64,000 nt of DNA from Dactylellina haptotyla. Taxonomy: Eukaryota > Ascomycota > Orbiliomycetes > Orbiliales > Orbiliaceae. The notes beneath the pieces are model-generated. The model was not told the DNA's origin. It saw nothing but the letters and a program-made list of their open reading frames with translations, and ran no database searches. How positions within the stretch are numbered: position 1 is the stretch's first letter; every line of letters starts with the position of its first letter. A program made the position numbers and the translations under genes. The stretch lies in assembly GCA_031310005.1 (NCBI GenBank), contig CM062383.1, positions 3,658,001 through 3,722,000 on the forward strand, given 5' to 3'. Positions 38,842-50,285 of this stretch are shown here, piece after piece.

Positions 38842-39708
38842 ATGACGACAGAATCCAGCGCGACTAGCAATAAACTTAATATCCCCTCCCATGTGTTTGA
38901 CGAGATAGCAAAGAAGTACGCGAGCGGTCTTGGAGGAGCAAACAGTGATATCGTCCGCGAATTGCTGAATCGATGCCAAGAAGAGTATCCAATCAGTAAT
39001 GAATCGGTCATTCATGACAACGCTTGTGGTCCCGCGATTGTTACAAGTAGCATAATTGACAGCAATACTGGATCTGTTCCAAGGATATTTGCTACCGATT
39101 ATGCCCAAGGGATGGTTAATATCGCCAACACATATAAAGAGAGAAAGGGATGGGATAGCGTCACGGTTCAGTTCATGGATGGACAAGCTCTAGAATTCGA
39201 AGATGAGAAATTCACGCATTCGATAAGTTCTCTTGGCGTCTTCTTGTTTCCAGACGATAAGAAAGGTCTTTCAGAGATGTATCGAACGCTCAAACCGGGA
39301 GGATGGATTGGCGTTACTTCTTGGAAAGACGTTCGGTGGCCAGTCGCAGCCAAGGTTGCTTACGACCGAATGTTTCCAGATGCACAAGACTCGATGCAGC
39401 TTCCGAATGTCAAGAACTGGGAAGACCCTACAAGTTGTAGGAGTAATTTGTTAGACGCTGGATTCAAGGATGTAAAATCTGAAGTTATTCCCTGTATCAA
39501 TCGGCAGCCAAGTACAGAAGCAGGGATTGAAGTTCTCACAGGGTTCCTGCGGAGTCTGAGCCCCACAGCTAAGGGTTGGGATGATGGAACGTGGGGAGAA
39601 TATTGCAAACATTTCGGAGATGCGATGAAACATGCATTTGTGCCTAGTTCAGACGGTAATGGGGTAGAGTGTACTTTATACGCGATAGTAACTTCAGGGT
39701 TCAAGTGA
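38842..39708 (+). CDS. Class I SAM-dependent methyltransferase
   Basis: A soluble methyltransferase of the small-molecule type, 288 aa in one exon. The SAM-binding motif I is VIHDNACGPAI (about 56-66), a variant of the VLDVGCGxG consensus with Asn-Ala-Cys-Gly, as found in several fungal secondary-metabolite methyltransferases. Motif II follows (RIFATDYAQGMV), then the acidic DGQALEFEDEKF loop and post-motif LKPGGWIGVTSW. There is no signal peptide or membrane segment. It is isolated, with 2.9 kb of non-coding DNA upstream, and convergent with the seven-helix protein gene. No backbone synthase is nearby. The substrate could be a metabolite hydroxyl or carboxyl; this cannot be told from sequence. 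Confidence 0.88.
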   Translation: MTTESSATSNKLNIPSHVFDEIAKKYASGLGGANSDIVRELLNRCQEEYPISNESVIHDNACGPAIVTSSIIDSNTGSVPRIFATDYAQGMVNIANTYKERKGWDSVTVQFMDGQALEFEDEKFTHSISSLGVFLFPDDKKGLSEMYRTLKPGGWIGVTSWKDVRWPVAAKVAYDRMFPDAQDSMQLPNVKNWEDPTSCRSNLLDAGFKDVKSEVIPCINRQPSTEAGIEVLTGFLRSLSPTAKGWDDGTWGEYCKHFGDAMKHAFVPSSDGNGVECTLYAIVTSGFK

Positions 39709-40023
39709 GGGATCATGTTACAGGTATTCGCCCGAATTGAGCATGACGACATACTTTCCGATTTCAGGTTCATATCTGCAAAGGGCAACTTATTATCAAA
39801 TCCGATATATACTTTAAATCTCTAGTTACATATAGGTAGATACACCTAGATACTTCACTCCAGAGGAGTCACATTTACATAAATCTATATTACAATAGTT
39901 CACTAATATTACAAAATTTCAATTTTAACTAAAGACCGAATGTTTCCTTACGGACACTTGGAAAGTGCGATCATAGAGGTTTATGCATTGAGCAAAAAAA
40001 CCGATGAATCTTTTTCGATCATA
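39709..40023. other. Intergenic between convergent genes
   Basis: About 315 bp, AT-rich, presumed 3' ends of the methyltransferase and the seven-helix protein. Nothing else is seen. Confidence 0.4.
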
Positions 40024-41034
40024 TTAAACATGGCAGTTGGCTGAATGTCCTACATCAGCACCATAACTAGCGACAGGTATTGTTTCTTCCGAAGTTGTAT
40101 CTCGTGAAGACAACCGGATTCCTTGCGATTTCCCACTATTCCCCCGCTTTGATGGCTCGAAGTCGGTTCTAACGGAGAACTCGACTTCAATGCCACTATT
40201 GGGTACATCTGTTGGACCCCCTCGGCTCCGTGTCCGACTTCTATCGCTATTGCTGATGGCGGCCCTTGAATATGTAAGCTTACTTGCAAGCACGTCGACG
40301 ATCATAATCATTGGAAACAAACACTCAAGAGTGTAGACGAAACGATCGAGCTGACTAGCAGTATCTGTAGCTGCTTGGGCGGTTGCTTGGAAGGAGTAGG
40401 TTATGGCCCGCGTGATACCAATCGGGCATAGTGTAGCAAGACGGATTTCTGCACTTCTGGAAAGAAGCTCAAATAGCCCTCTAGCGGTCCATGACTGAAT
40501 AGCCACACTCGCGCGTTTTGCTTTCGCGAATGTTCGGATGAGGAAAAAGGCACTGATAGTCTCGACTACAGCGATCATAATGAAATAAGCCATGTGGAGC
40601 TTATTAATTCTTGATTGCAGAGTCTGCTCGGGGTTTTCGATCTCAGTGACTCTTGATACTAGAATAGCCATCCTGCAGCCAAATATAACAACGATGCACG
40701 ACCAAAACAGGGACATGAACACAATTCTCTGCTTCCTATGCAAGACCTTCGCTAGTATCTGATAAGAGTACATTGAAAGTCCCGCCTCCTGGATGAACCA
40801 AAATATATCCGCAAACGCAGCTGCAACGGCCCTGGAATTCTTCGGATTGTCGGCATAAAAAGCGTAATAGCAGAGGCCATTTGATACTGCACAAGCTGCA
40901 GAAACTATTATAGGTATCAAGGATATTGTTGTAAGACGGACGATGCCGGCCACCATCAGCGCGATAAAAAAGGTGATAAGGCCGATCGTGCTGAGGATTG
41001 ACCAACTGAGCTCAAAGTATACGGGTAAAGGCAT
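40024..41034 (-). CDS. Seven-helix integral membrane protein, uncharacterised fungal family
   Basis: A single-exon 336-aa protein. Hydrophobicity suggests seven membrane helices: about 8-32 (ELSWSILSTIGLITFFIALM), 36-58, 72-97, 105-128, 148-170, 205-225 and 230-255. They are followed by a hydrophilic Ser/Arg-rich cytosolic tail of about 80 residues (SNSDRSRTRSRGGPTD). The topology, an extracellular N-terminus and a long Ser-rich tail, is that of fungal receptor-like membrane proteins, but I see no motif of a named GPCR class and do not claim one. It is convergent with the methyltransferase. The ATG is the first in the frame. Confident that it encodes a membrane protein; role unknown. Confidence 0.75.
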   Translation of the reverse strand: MPLPVYFELSWSILSTIGLITFFIALMVAGIVRLTTISLIPIIVSAACAVSNGLCYYAFYADNPKNSRAVAAAFADIFWFIQEAGLSMYSYQILAKVLHRKQRIVFMSLFWSCIVVIFGCRMAILVSRVTEIENPEQTLQSRINKLHMAYFIMIAVVETISAFFLIRTFAKAKRASVAIQSWTARGLFELLSRSAEIRLATLCPIGITRAITYSFQATAQAATDTASQLDRFVYTLECLFPMIMIVDVLASKLTYSRAAISNSDRSRTRSRGGPTDVPNSGIEVEFSVRTDFEPSKRGNSGKSQGIRLSSRDTTSEETIPVASYGADVGHSANCHV

Positions 41035-43054
41035 TTTGGCATTCGAAGTGGTTATGAAGATTATAACGATAAGGGATAAAAGTGACTTTATCTCGAAGTA
41101 GAATATAACTGACTGGAGGAAATCTTAAGCTTCCTTGAGGGATAAGATCTGCGCAGAGGTGAGTGTCATCAAGTCAAGGATGAAAATGGAAACGGTTAGG
41201 GGCCGGCCTGCCTCAACTTAAAATGCAGATAAAGATAGAGAGGGGAAAGAGGAGAAAATAAGATAAAGGGAAGCAGACTGGCAGGTTAGCTAGATTTGGC
41301 CTTTGCCGACGCTCGGGCAAGATATCATTCTCGTGGCGTGAGGAAATGCATGCATGTCTCGACGCACAGATTCGTAAGGGAAACTGAACTCAACACATGC
41401 CATCTCCTTAATGCGGAAGAAGCGAAACTCAATAGCTTGAAGGTCTTGGTTACAGGGATGTTCACGGTTAACAAACCACAATTCATCTAGACATCTTTAA
41501 GTTCCATAGTTAGAGTTAGGTAGATTGCTACCTGATTTGTTATTAGAGGCTCGGTCCCTACTGGGAATGCTCTCCATCCCTTGACCTCACGCGACCCGTC
41601 TTTTCATACTTGATTGAATTTTATTTCATAAATTAGCAACACTTCTCTCAAAATTTGATGTATCCCACCGGAAGCTAATAAGGTCTCTCGCGGATTAACC
41701 GCGGATTAGCTTAGCCCCAGGTCAAAGCGGGGACGGCACAGAATTTGCGACACCTGCGACTTCAGCGGAACACCAGCGAATGTACGCTCGGACTACCTAA
41801 TGTTCGGCGCTCTACTACAACGCAACAGGTCGGAGAAACGTGGGTCACCTACCATTTACCATGGCTCAATAAGAAGATGAGCCGTGGTTCATTGAGCTGT
41901 AACAACGGGGCAACCTTCATAAGTAAACCGCTTGGTGATATGCTTTTCTGAAAGTTAATACCTTCTGCATCACAAGCAAGATAATAAGGATGAAGATGTA
42001 GTAATTTTTAATAATTCATTCAGTTAGATAATAGCCCAGGATAAAAGGCTTAAAGGAAAGAACCGATAGACTCTGTGATAATGCTATAATTAAAGTCGTG
42101 ATACCCTTCCCCTTGGCTGGTAAACAACCTTCTCCGCTAAAAATTAAGCCGAGAAACGTTGAAGTTCAGACTGTGGGATCTGGACGATATTGCGGTTACT
42201 TTGCTGTGTTTTTTGTTTGGGCTTGAGATCGGCGCTTACTCACGCTAATCGGGGTGGACGCAACACTTCACAATGACTGCTTCGCGAAGCTAAATCGAAA
42301 TATCTTTCGGGCAGAATTAGACTCCCGATATAAAAGCCTTGATGCATGATGCGAAGCATTTAAAAGTCAAACTCATGAATGGTTTTAGCTTAGAACCTAA
42401 TTGAGAACTCTTTGATACGCCAGGGTTGAGATATCCCTGGGACATCCGGCCACTCGGTTTACTAGGAACGCAAGATACTCTGGACCCGGAGAACTGTTCT
42501 GGACTCCGGGATTATGTCACACACTACGCCTGTACTAGGACTAGGGTGGTTTTTAATTCGAGCAAAGAATACAACAAACAACACGGTTCACTATTATAGA
42601 ACTAGACGCTCACATTAGTTCCACGTAACACTAGACGATCCAATCTCCTTCGTTGAACGACTTACCACCGCCCAGAAGCTCGCGAATAAAATCAATTTGA
42701 TATCAATGATTAGAAATCTTTATTCAAAACAAGGCACGATGTTTAATTGCTTATGCTTTTACTTGCTCCATATATTTTTTACTATTAAGTTGTGATTAGA
42801 TATTATGAAGATGCTTTGAGGTTTGAAAAAAAAAAAAACTTTTCTCCTACAGGTCCACTTTTTTTATGTTTTTATTCTATGATTTCTACTGGTTCTCCAA
42901 GAAAATAGTACCGAGTAATACAACTCCAATCAAAAACTCCGGATCGACATATAAAATTTTAGATCCAACGGAACGGACACAACACCTAAATAGGAAAACT
43001 AGAAGGCAAGGAAATATTTTATAAAATAAAATCAACTAAACCCTTTGGATTGCC
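41035..43054. other. Long intergenic region
   Basis: About 2 kb. It contains a short direct repeat (cgcggatta twice near 41688-41706), a hairpin with a 7-bp GC stem at 42485-42510 (cccggag/ctccggg) and an A12 run near 42827-42838. Open frames are short and motif-free. It should include the promoter of the seven-helix protein (left) and the 3' region of the Mae1-like gene (right). Confidence 0.4.
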
Positions 43055-44383
43055 TCAGTGGTCATTGAAATCCTCATCTCTGCCAGGATAAAGGATATCT
43101 TGCCGCCAGACTGCTTTGGCCTGAGCTTGAAGTACCACAAAATACATGATGATAACACCAACAGACATAATCGTTCCCATGATCTTCAGCCCTTGGTTAT
43201 CAAATTGTTTAGAGACACTGATTGTTGCTAAGCAGAAACCAGTGTTCGGGAAAACCATTGCCCACCAACCTAGATGGAAAAATTTCGGTCTTGACTGAAT
43301 GACAGCAATCGCTGCGATAAAGAACCACCATAGAGATAGAGCCCACAAGAATCCACCAATGATAAGGGCAGTGGTTCGGATATCCCGAACATCGACGAAA
43401 TTTTCATCAACTGCAACTGGAATGTTATCTGGAAGAGCGTGCGCCATCCCGATCAAAGCAAGAACAGTAAAGGCAGGCGGGCCAACACACATAAAGAGAC
43501 CTGGACGGTGCTCTCTATGAGGAAGTCCTGCAGACATTAAGCGGCCCACCATATGAGAGTACATCATAAATGCGACCGAAAGACCAAGGCCCTGACAAGT
43601 AAGTCCGGCAAGAAGAATGGGAATTCTTCCAATCTCCGGCTGGGTTTCAGCTATCACTGATGCTATCGTACCTGTAAGCATGATTGGGAAGATGGGGAGA
43701 ATCCAAGTAGGCATCATTGTTCCAAGGCCGAAGTTGTGCGCCGAGAAGACGAAGCAGTACTGCCCAACAGCTAGGATGAATGTGCAGGCTGCATAGCCCC
43801 AAAAGACCGTTTGAATAGCCCAAAGAAGATTCGAGTCGTTGTCATGGATCACATATCTCTGGGTGCTGGAGATCAAAGTTGCGATCGATAGCCAGAATGT
43901 CGGGAAGAAGAATCCTTCTCTTTCGTGCTTCAGAGAAGATGAGAAAGTGCCTTTATGGAAGATAAACCGCATGAGCATAGCAGCAGAGATACAGGTAAAA
44001 ATTATAAGATTGGCGACATAGAATATCCACCCGATGACGACGAGACCTTGAAATTGAAATGGGAGGGCTCTTATCAAGAGTGATATACCCCCGGTACTCA
44101 TCGACATGGTGTACCAGGCCCAGGTGAAATGCTGTAGTCTCTGACGAATTGTAAGTTTATGCCGTCGCCATGGCATGTCGTCGTCGCCATCGTGTTGAGC
44201 GTGCTGATCACTCGGTGAAAGATCGCTGTTGTGGGAAGTAGATGCTGAAGGCGATCGTGGTTGGACTTGGTGTGATTGCTTTTCATCTTTTCCATCCAAC
44301 TCCACGTCGGCGTAGAATTGATTTGAGTTTCTAGGGGTCTCTTCGGGCGACCAGGTGCCCTGATATCTGTCGTTTGCCTGCAT
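43055..44383 (-). CDS. TDT/SLAC1-family transporter, malic-acid (Mae1) type
   Basis: A plasma-membrane anion or dicarboxylate carrier of the tellurite-resistance/dicarboxylate (TDT) family, which includes yeast Mae1 malate permease and Ssu1 sulfite pump. Single exon, 442 aa, from the ATG at 44383; the frame stays open upstream but lacks an ATG. A soluble Ser/Asp/His-rich N-terminus of about 80 residues precedes ten helices. The entry signature RLQHFTWAWYTMSMSTGGIS (about 93-112) is characteristic of Mae1-type proteins. Other landmarks are MMPTWILPIFPIMLTGTIAS and HRPGLFMCVGPPAFTVLALI. The last helix is followed by a short charged tail. The Mae1-like pattern favours dicarboxylate over sulfite, but I cannot exclude the latter. 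A TATATAA-like element lies about 50 bp upstream. Confidence 0.9.
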   Translation of the reverse strand: MQANDRYQGTWSPEETPRNSNQFYADVELDGKDEKQSHQVQPRSPSASTSHNSDLSPSDQHAQHDGDDDMPWRRHKLTIRQRLQHFTWAWYTMSMSTGGISLLIRALPFQFQGLVVIGWIFYVANLIIFTCISAAMLMRFIFHKGTFSSSLKHEREGFFFPTFWLSIATLISSTQRYVIHDNDSNLLWAIQTVFWGYAACTFILAVGQYCFVFSAHNFGLGTMMPTWILPIFPIMLTGTIASVIAETQPEIGRIPILLAGLTCQGLGLSVAFMMYSHMVGRLMSAGLPHREHRPGLFMCVGPPAFTVLALIGMAHALPDNIPVAVDENFVDVRDIRTTALIIGGFLWALSLWWFFIAAIAVIQSRPKFFHLGWWAMVFPNTGFCLATISVSKQFDNQGLKIMGTIMSVGVIIMYFVVLQAQAKAVWRQDILYPGRDEDFNDH

Positions 44384-44427
44384 CTTGCTAGGTAGATAAA
44401 GGCTCCAACGTGAACGCCGGTTCAAGG

Positions 44428-44435
44428 GTTATATA
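44428..44435 (-). promoter_or_regulatory. TATA-box candidate for Mae1-like gene
   Basis: Minus-strand tatataac about 45-50 bp upstream of the ATG. Judged on sequence and position only; the short distance leaves little room for a leader. Confidence 0.25.
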
Positions 44436-46773
44436 ACGAGAGAATGAGAAAAGAAAGGCCACGACTACGAGACGTAGCGAATGAAAAGAAAAACGAGGGA
44501 ATATATTAAAATAAGCTAAATAGCAAAAGGGCCAGCCTTCAAGAAGTTGAGGAAGATAAGGAAGGAAGGAAGTGACGGGAAATGAAGAAGAAAGGAGACA
44601 CCAGGAGCGGGCAAAATTTTGCAGCTGCCAATCTAATTCTCTTGTCGATGACAAGTCCTTTATAACCTTTTGAGGATGGGCATCCAGAGGGGCCCATTCC
44701 CAATTCCAGGTCTTAGATTGGAAGACTGCATAAAACCTTAGACATGATGTGCATAACCCCTTCACACTAAGGCTATGGTTGCAGGTATTCGACTTGTGTT
44801 GTCCGAGAGTGTTTAATTCGGCAACTTGAGTCGGGAAGTCTTGGTAAACAGAAACCCAAGGGATCTCATGGCAGATCGTATTGGCAGATAGGCAGTCCTA
44901 ATATCGGACAAGTAGGCAATCAGGAGTTCTAACCTTTCTCGCCGCAGGGCTCGGAGAGTTTATTTTGATACAATAAAGCCTTTTTCGTGGTTGTACGTAT
45001 ACTCTTGACATCAAGCTTGCCCGCTATCTGCATTTCGAAGCGTTGGTGCCAACGACCAAGCCCCCGCCGAGGCCGGCTTGTCCTTGTTCGAAGACAACAT
45101 CAAACTGTCACCCAAGCCATATCCCTTGAGACGAGCCCTAGCCAAGCGCATCTTCCGGCCATCTATGGATTTTCCGGCCGTGGGGGGACTTCGTCTCTGA
45201 CGCCTAAAATTAGATAGTGCGAATCTCTCAAGTCTTGGAACGCCGTTGAAACCTTGCTGAGTCGTGGCAGCAGCCATTCCCACCCAGCCTGTTTCCATGC
45301 AACTAACTGTATTGCGTAACCTTCCGAAGCATGGAAGGCCTTCGAATAGGAACAAGCCCTACCAATTCTAGCGAAATCTGGAGGGTTTAACCGCCCAAAT
45401 ATGAAAATACCTACTTTAAAAGAGAGATTGAGCCGAAAATCTTTTCAATAATGTTGGATGGGTGTTACATTTTCGCGGTTATCCAAATTCTGGAAGCCGC
45501 GACCGCTGACGATGAAACGATTTTGGTAACCGATTTACAAAATCGCGGAAAGGGTTGATAACGGACGGTGACGAGGGAGAAAGAAAAAACTCCGTCGATG
45601 ATAATCTCGCAATTTCTAAATTATTCCCCGATATAAGTGTTTCATGTAAAGCAAATTGTTCCTTTTTCTTCTAACTATCAGTTTCTAGACCTTGATTGGA
45701 AGTCATATCTCTTAATTGATTCTAAATGAGATAGCATTCTTGATTTGAGACAGGTTTTCTATCTTCGCTTGGCGTTACGACCTTTGAAATCGTCACACTG
45801 TCCCTGGACTCCGCCCCAAAATATTCGAGTCCAAGAGCGAATTGAATAAATAGGAATATTGCGATCGGCATAAAACAATGTTGGAGGGACTTTTCTTTGA
45901 GGAATCCCGACCGAAAATATTACCCCTTTGCGATCGAATATGATGTCCCTTAGACCTTTAATAATAAATCCGGTAGTCAATTGTACATAATCTAGCCTCT
46001 ATCATTTAGAAATGTGTTCCTAGCGACTTGAAAAGCAGCATTTCTAAAGGGATTGAAGCTTTGAATTCTCGATACCACTACAATAACAGGCGAATTTTTT
46101 CAGCATGCTTTTCATACGTAGGTTATCTGGGTTACATATGTGGATACCCGCAGATGCAAAATGCAAGAAGGGTCGCTCCAACATCTCTTAAATTATTCGA
46201 TCGTAATAAGAGCCAGCAACAGTTTAGCGAGGTTTTCGTAAGTCTTTGGCGTGCTGGAATCTTTTTGTACCTGGGCGGGCCGGGAGCCGTAGCTTCGTTT
46301 AAATCTGGCGATGATCCACAATGAAGCGAAGCTAGGCGACAGGGTTACCATGAGCCACACGAAACGATCACTATAGACGTAGATGGTGGAGAATTAGCTT
46401 TGATATCTCTCTGGCAATACATTGACATAGAGCAAAAGGTCTTTAGGCCGCTTTCCGAGCTCTGAGCCAGGTATGTGGGATAAAGCGGTGACACCTGATA
46501 CCCCACAGTCGTTCAGATTTTGTAGCAATTATTCCGTACGGTTAGAATTTGTCCGCCGAGATTATTATCGTGTTTAGGGTAGATTCTATCAGCTGGATGC
46601 CTCGACTGATCCACTTCAAGGTCAAATCCCCGGAATATACCTTATTTTCGATTGGTGCAATAATCAAGTCGTCTTAAGTTTTGCTTCCCTAAAAATCATA
46701 GTTTTCCCTTCTTTCCTGATATATCACTAGCGGCGCTAGTTAGTTTATATTCGCCGTTGAAGAGAGAGAATTA

Positions 46774-46781
46774 TATATAAA
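46774..46781 (+). promoter_or_regulatory. TATA-box candidate for pectate lyase
   Basis: The sequence tatataaa lies about 117 bp upstream of the pectate lyase ATG, the usual distance for an inducible fungal gene with a leader of about 80 bases. Confidence 0.45.
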
Positions 46782-46897
46782 GGTTCGCAGTAGCCTGATA
46801 GTAGATTCAAATCTCTACACAAAAACCTGTACTACACGCCGCAGTTTTCGCTATATTACTACTGATACCATCCATTTGGATCCTAAACTCGGTAAAG

Positions 46898-47922
46898 ATG
46901 AAGATCCATTTCAAGATAACTCTCTTAGCAACTGCTATTCCTTTGGCTTGGTGCGCACCCTCGTCTGAGAAGCTTGTTAAAAGGGCGACGTTGAATGATA
47001 TTGCAACTACTGGTTATGCAACGCTGAATGGAGGAACTACCGGCGGGCTCGGAGGACCGGTTGTCCAAGTTAATAACTTAACAGCATGGGCTGCTGCTGT
47101 GGCTGACGATTTGCCTCGCATCGTTGTGATTACTGGCCCTATTTCAGGGTCTAGCCAGGTCATGGTAGGGTCGAACAAAAGCATCATCGGGAAGAACAGC
47201 GCAGCAAAAATTACCGGGATTGGGATGTATATCCTTCAGAAGAAAAACGTGAGAACTTTCTGTATATTCAGTTAGCGCATACGGTTGTTGCTAACTTTGT
47301 TTAGGTAATTGTACGCAATCTCATAATATCAAAAGTTCTCGCCGCAAATGGCGATGGCATATGGATCCAGAAATCAACCAATATCTGGATTGACCATTGC
47401 GAGATCTTTAATGACCAAGATCATGGAAAAGACTATTACGACGGATTGGTTGATGCCACGCACGCTGCCGACTGGGTAACAATCTCCAATATGTACCTTC
47501 ACGATCACGAGAAAGGTTCTCTTGTTGGGCATTCCGACAACAATGGTGCAGAAGACACTGGACATCTTCATATCACCTACCACAACAATCACTGGAAAAA
47601 TGTCTACAGCCGAGGTCCAAGTCTTCGATTCGGAACTGGCCACATTTACAACAGCTACTACGATAATATGTTCGAATGCGTTCGGCCCAGAAAAGGCGCT
47701 CAGGTGCTCGTTGAATCCAATTACTTTGTCGGCGCATCTAAGCCGATTTTTGGAACGGATGGCTATGCAGTAGCCCGGGATAATGCTTATGTACAGTGTA
47801 CAAATCAGAACACTGCACCAGCAGGCACTTTGACTAGTGTGCCGTATAGTTATAGCTTACTAGGATCGGGTAACGTGGTTGCAGCGGTCTTGGCCCAGGC
47901 CGGGGCCACCCTCACCTTCTAG
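46898..47922 (+). CDS. Secreted pectate lyase, polysaccharide lyase family 1
   Basis: Cleaves polygalacturonate by calcium-dependent beta-elimination outside the cell. Two exons, 46898-47248 and 47305-47922, give 322 aa in phase. The signal peptide is residues 1-19 with a Kex2-type KR at 28-29, then the PL1 entry GYATLNGGTTGGLGG. The beta-helix landmarks are in order: NKSIIGKN, VIVRNLIISK, IWIDHCE (144-150), the calcium-binding Asp stretch YYDGLVDATHAADWVTIS (Asp163, Asp167), and RGPSLRFG with Arg220 (catalytic in the family) and Arg225. The normal two-residue variant NHWKNVYSR replaces the more usual NYFKNINSR. All expected active-site residues are present. The single intron precedes VIVRN. 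Together with GH16 and DUF4360 it forms the secreted set of this window. Confidence 0.94.
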
Positions 47923-49107
47923 ATCAAGATTTTAACTACTGACACGTGCTAACCTGCAAGTCCAGCTGGCTAGCCGCCATTTATATAACTATATAGAGAT
48001 GCTGAATAGGTAGGGATCTGGGGGGTTAGAATCAATCAGGAACAGAATGCGTAATCCTTGAGGTCAATTCTGTAGGTTTCATTTGTATATAGTTGCAGAG
48101 AATTTGCCAATTTCCATTATATCCGCCTTGTGGCAGAGTCTTCTTAATATGGATGTCAAACCCGGTCATCTGGTTGGCCCGATGAGTTCAGCAAATATCA
48201 ATAATTCGCATCAGTCCTGGAGCCAAACCAAACTTGCAACATACGGATTTGCCTCCGAGAATGTATTCGCACATCGTATGCATGTTGTAACTTTTGTGTT
48301 GTTAGCTCCGATGATTCGCCAACTGCCCAAATGATACGCCTTCCCAATATAGTTATAGTTGTTCAGCATGTCTCAGATGGTCCTGTGTGAATAAATATCG
48401 ATCGGATATTAATTTAAATATTCTTATCGGGGATTGCCATTGAGCGAAGGTAAGGTGGTCTAGCCACTACGTATGCTCACAAGGTTTGATTGTGCATCAG
48501 TGTAACCGATCGCGATAGTATCACCATAAAAACTTACTGTTATATCGTAGTTTGAGCCGACGTGATGAGAAATATTGATAAGAAAGAATTATTACGAATG
48601 CGGTCCCGGAAATGTTTATCGATAGTTAACAAGGACTGTCTTGAAACGTTAGATTGTCTCGTGGCTACTTATCGTCGCCTACAAGCCTTGTTCATCTCCC
48701 TCCCATGTTGTTGGAAAACCAGCGACCAAAGTTGGTCTGCCTATGGCTGTTAGTCGAAAATAGGAAGGTCGGACGCTCATGGGCCACGCCACTAGCAACG
48801 GTTGCGAATTTGGAGCTGCTTAACTTCGGAACAATGATTATTTAAAGTAGGTCTAGATCGATAACCGATGGCGAAATCCTGTACTCAGCTCAGGCACCAG
48901 TTCTCCCAGGGTTCGGCTCAGCTATTCCAGACAAAGTAAAATCGGGAAGTCGGCAAGCGGCTCTATATCTAAGATAATGTTGATGAGATGTTTGAATATA
49001 AAAGGATGTAGATCTGCTCCTGAAATATTCGCTATAACCACTTCTATCTATGACTATTTCATACTGCAATAGACTCTGCACTCCAATAATCTCATTCTCA
49101 TATAAAT
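47923..49107. other. Intergenic, promoter of the DUF4360 gene
   Basis: About 1.2 kb. Short open frames at 48083-48334 and 48562-48845 have no motif. A TATA candidate for the DUF4360 gene lies at 48997-49003. No repeats seen. Confidence 0.45.
48997..49003 (+). promoter_or_regulatory. TATA-box candidate for DUF4360 gene
   Basis: The sequence tataaaa lies about 105 bp upstream of the ATG at 49108, a good TATA match at a plausible distance. Confidence 0.45.
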
Positions 49108-49737
49108 ATGTTTTCCATTATTCGAACAGCCGTTGCTTTGTTGGCTGCAGCAGCACTGATTGCTCCCTCAGCAGCAGTTCCCACTCCTGATGTTGCGCCA
49201 GGCCCCCCTGATGTCTCTATCAGCAACATTATATACGGCGGAACAGGTTGTCCTCAAGATTCCGCCTACGTGAGTTTGTCATCGGATAGACAGTCATTCA
49301 CAGCCTACTTTAACAAGTTCATTGTATACATGAACACCGCGACGGATAATGTTAAAGATGCCCGCAAGTTCTGCCAGCTTAACCTTGCCGTCAACTCTCC
49401 TCCCGGTTGGCAGTTTACCATCGTCCAAACCAGTTTCACCGGGTATGCGTCAATCGGCCCGGGCGTCTCCGCTACTATCACCTCTACCAACTACTTTTCG
49501 GGCAGCGCGAATGAGCAAAGTTTCAGCGTCCCAATCTACGGACCTACGTATCGAGACTTTACACTCCGCAGTACTTCCATCATCGGTGACGGACAGTGGT
49601 CCCCCTGTGGGACCCAGGCCCTCTTGAACATTAAATCGGAGCTGCAGCTTTCCGGGGATGGATATGGCGCCATCAGAGAGACCAGGGGATCAGGGAACCT
49701 CAGCCGCATCTACGCCCTCCAATGGCGCACTTGCTAG
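49108..49737 (+). CDS. Secreted DUF4360 protein
   Basis: A small secreted protein, 209 aa, single exon. The signal peptide covers about residues 1-23 (IIRTAVALLAAAALIAPSAA), followed by a Pro-rich linker. The DUF4360 core then starts with the diagnostic IIYGGTGCPQDSAYVSLSSD, continues with FTAYFNKFIVY and FCQLNLAVNSPPGWQF, and ends with WSPCGTQALLNIKSELQLS. The four cysteines fall in the positions expected for two disulfides (GC-P, FCQ, SPCG and the C-terminal Cys). The family is widespread in fungi and has no established enzymatic role that I know of; members are often abundant secreted proteins. Length is normal and no damage is seen. Confidence 0.92.
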   Translation: MFSIIRTAVALLAAAALIAPSAAVPTPDVAPGPPDVSISNIIYGGTGCPQDSAYVSLSSDRQSFTAYFNKFIVYMNTATDNVKDARKFCQLNLAVNSPPGWQFTIVQTSFTGYASIGPGVSATITSTNYFSGSANEQSFSVPIYGPTYRDFTLRSTSIIGDGQWSPCGTQALLNIKSELQLSGDGYGAIRETRGSGNLSRIYALQWRTC

Positions 49738-50285
49738 CTGGATAGACCATAGGACGCTTACTGGCGTGCTTGTATATAATGTACTATATGTATCAATACA
49801 CTTGCTAATTGTGAAATATACAAACATGGCAAATCTTGGATCCTAAACTATCTATTCAAAAACTTCAGACCTCCAACGAAATTCGAACCTTCCAAGTACG
49901 ATGCCTTTTGTGACTTTGTTTTCTGCTGTTGGAGCGCTATCTATCTGGGATAAGAAGACATCAAAAAGAATCATGTCGATGGCACCATACGCATAAAATA
50001 TCAGTAACCCGGATATTCCGTGCAACAATACATATTCAATAGGACATTCCAACAGGTCCGAGACGATCCGTGTGTTGCGATGTCATGTGTCATTCAGTTA
50101 ACTAATCTCTTACGTACAATAAATCTTAAAACGTCTCTAGCAGCTTTTAGTGGAAGAATGGTGCGAATCCCCGTCTTACCATGGTATGGAGTTTTGTATA
50201 TAAGGGAGCATTCCTTTTTAAAAGCAATCGTGACATTTGTAGTGCAATAATATCTCATTCAACGGCCAGCAGAAGTCGCAAAATT
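49738..50285. other. Intergenic, promoter of the HPP gene
   Basis: About 550 bp. The minus strand carries an open 66-codon frame at 49852-50052 without a known domain. A TATA candidate for the HPP gene lies at 50197-50204. Confidence 0.4.
50197..50204 (+). promoter_or_regulatory. TATA-box candidate for HPP gene
   Basis: The sequence tatataag lies about 82 bp upstream of the HPP ATG at 50286. Judged on sequence and position only. Confidence 0.4.

Larger units (their letters stand above)
44384..46897. other. Long intergenic region between divergent Mae1-like and pectate lyase genes
   Basis: About 2.5 kb with no convincing gene. The first 400 bp on the minus side are pyrimidine-rich leader of the Mae1-like gene. 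Open frames at 44987-45355 (both strands), 45759-45980 (minus) and 46028-46324 (plus) have no motif. The right end carries a TATA candidate for the pectate lyase. Confidence 0.4.

Noticed and set aside
49880-49900. tRNA B-box-like sequence on the minus strand (ggttcgaattt)
   Set aside because: No matching A box, anticodon arm or acceptor stem could be built around it.
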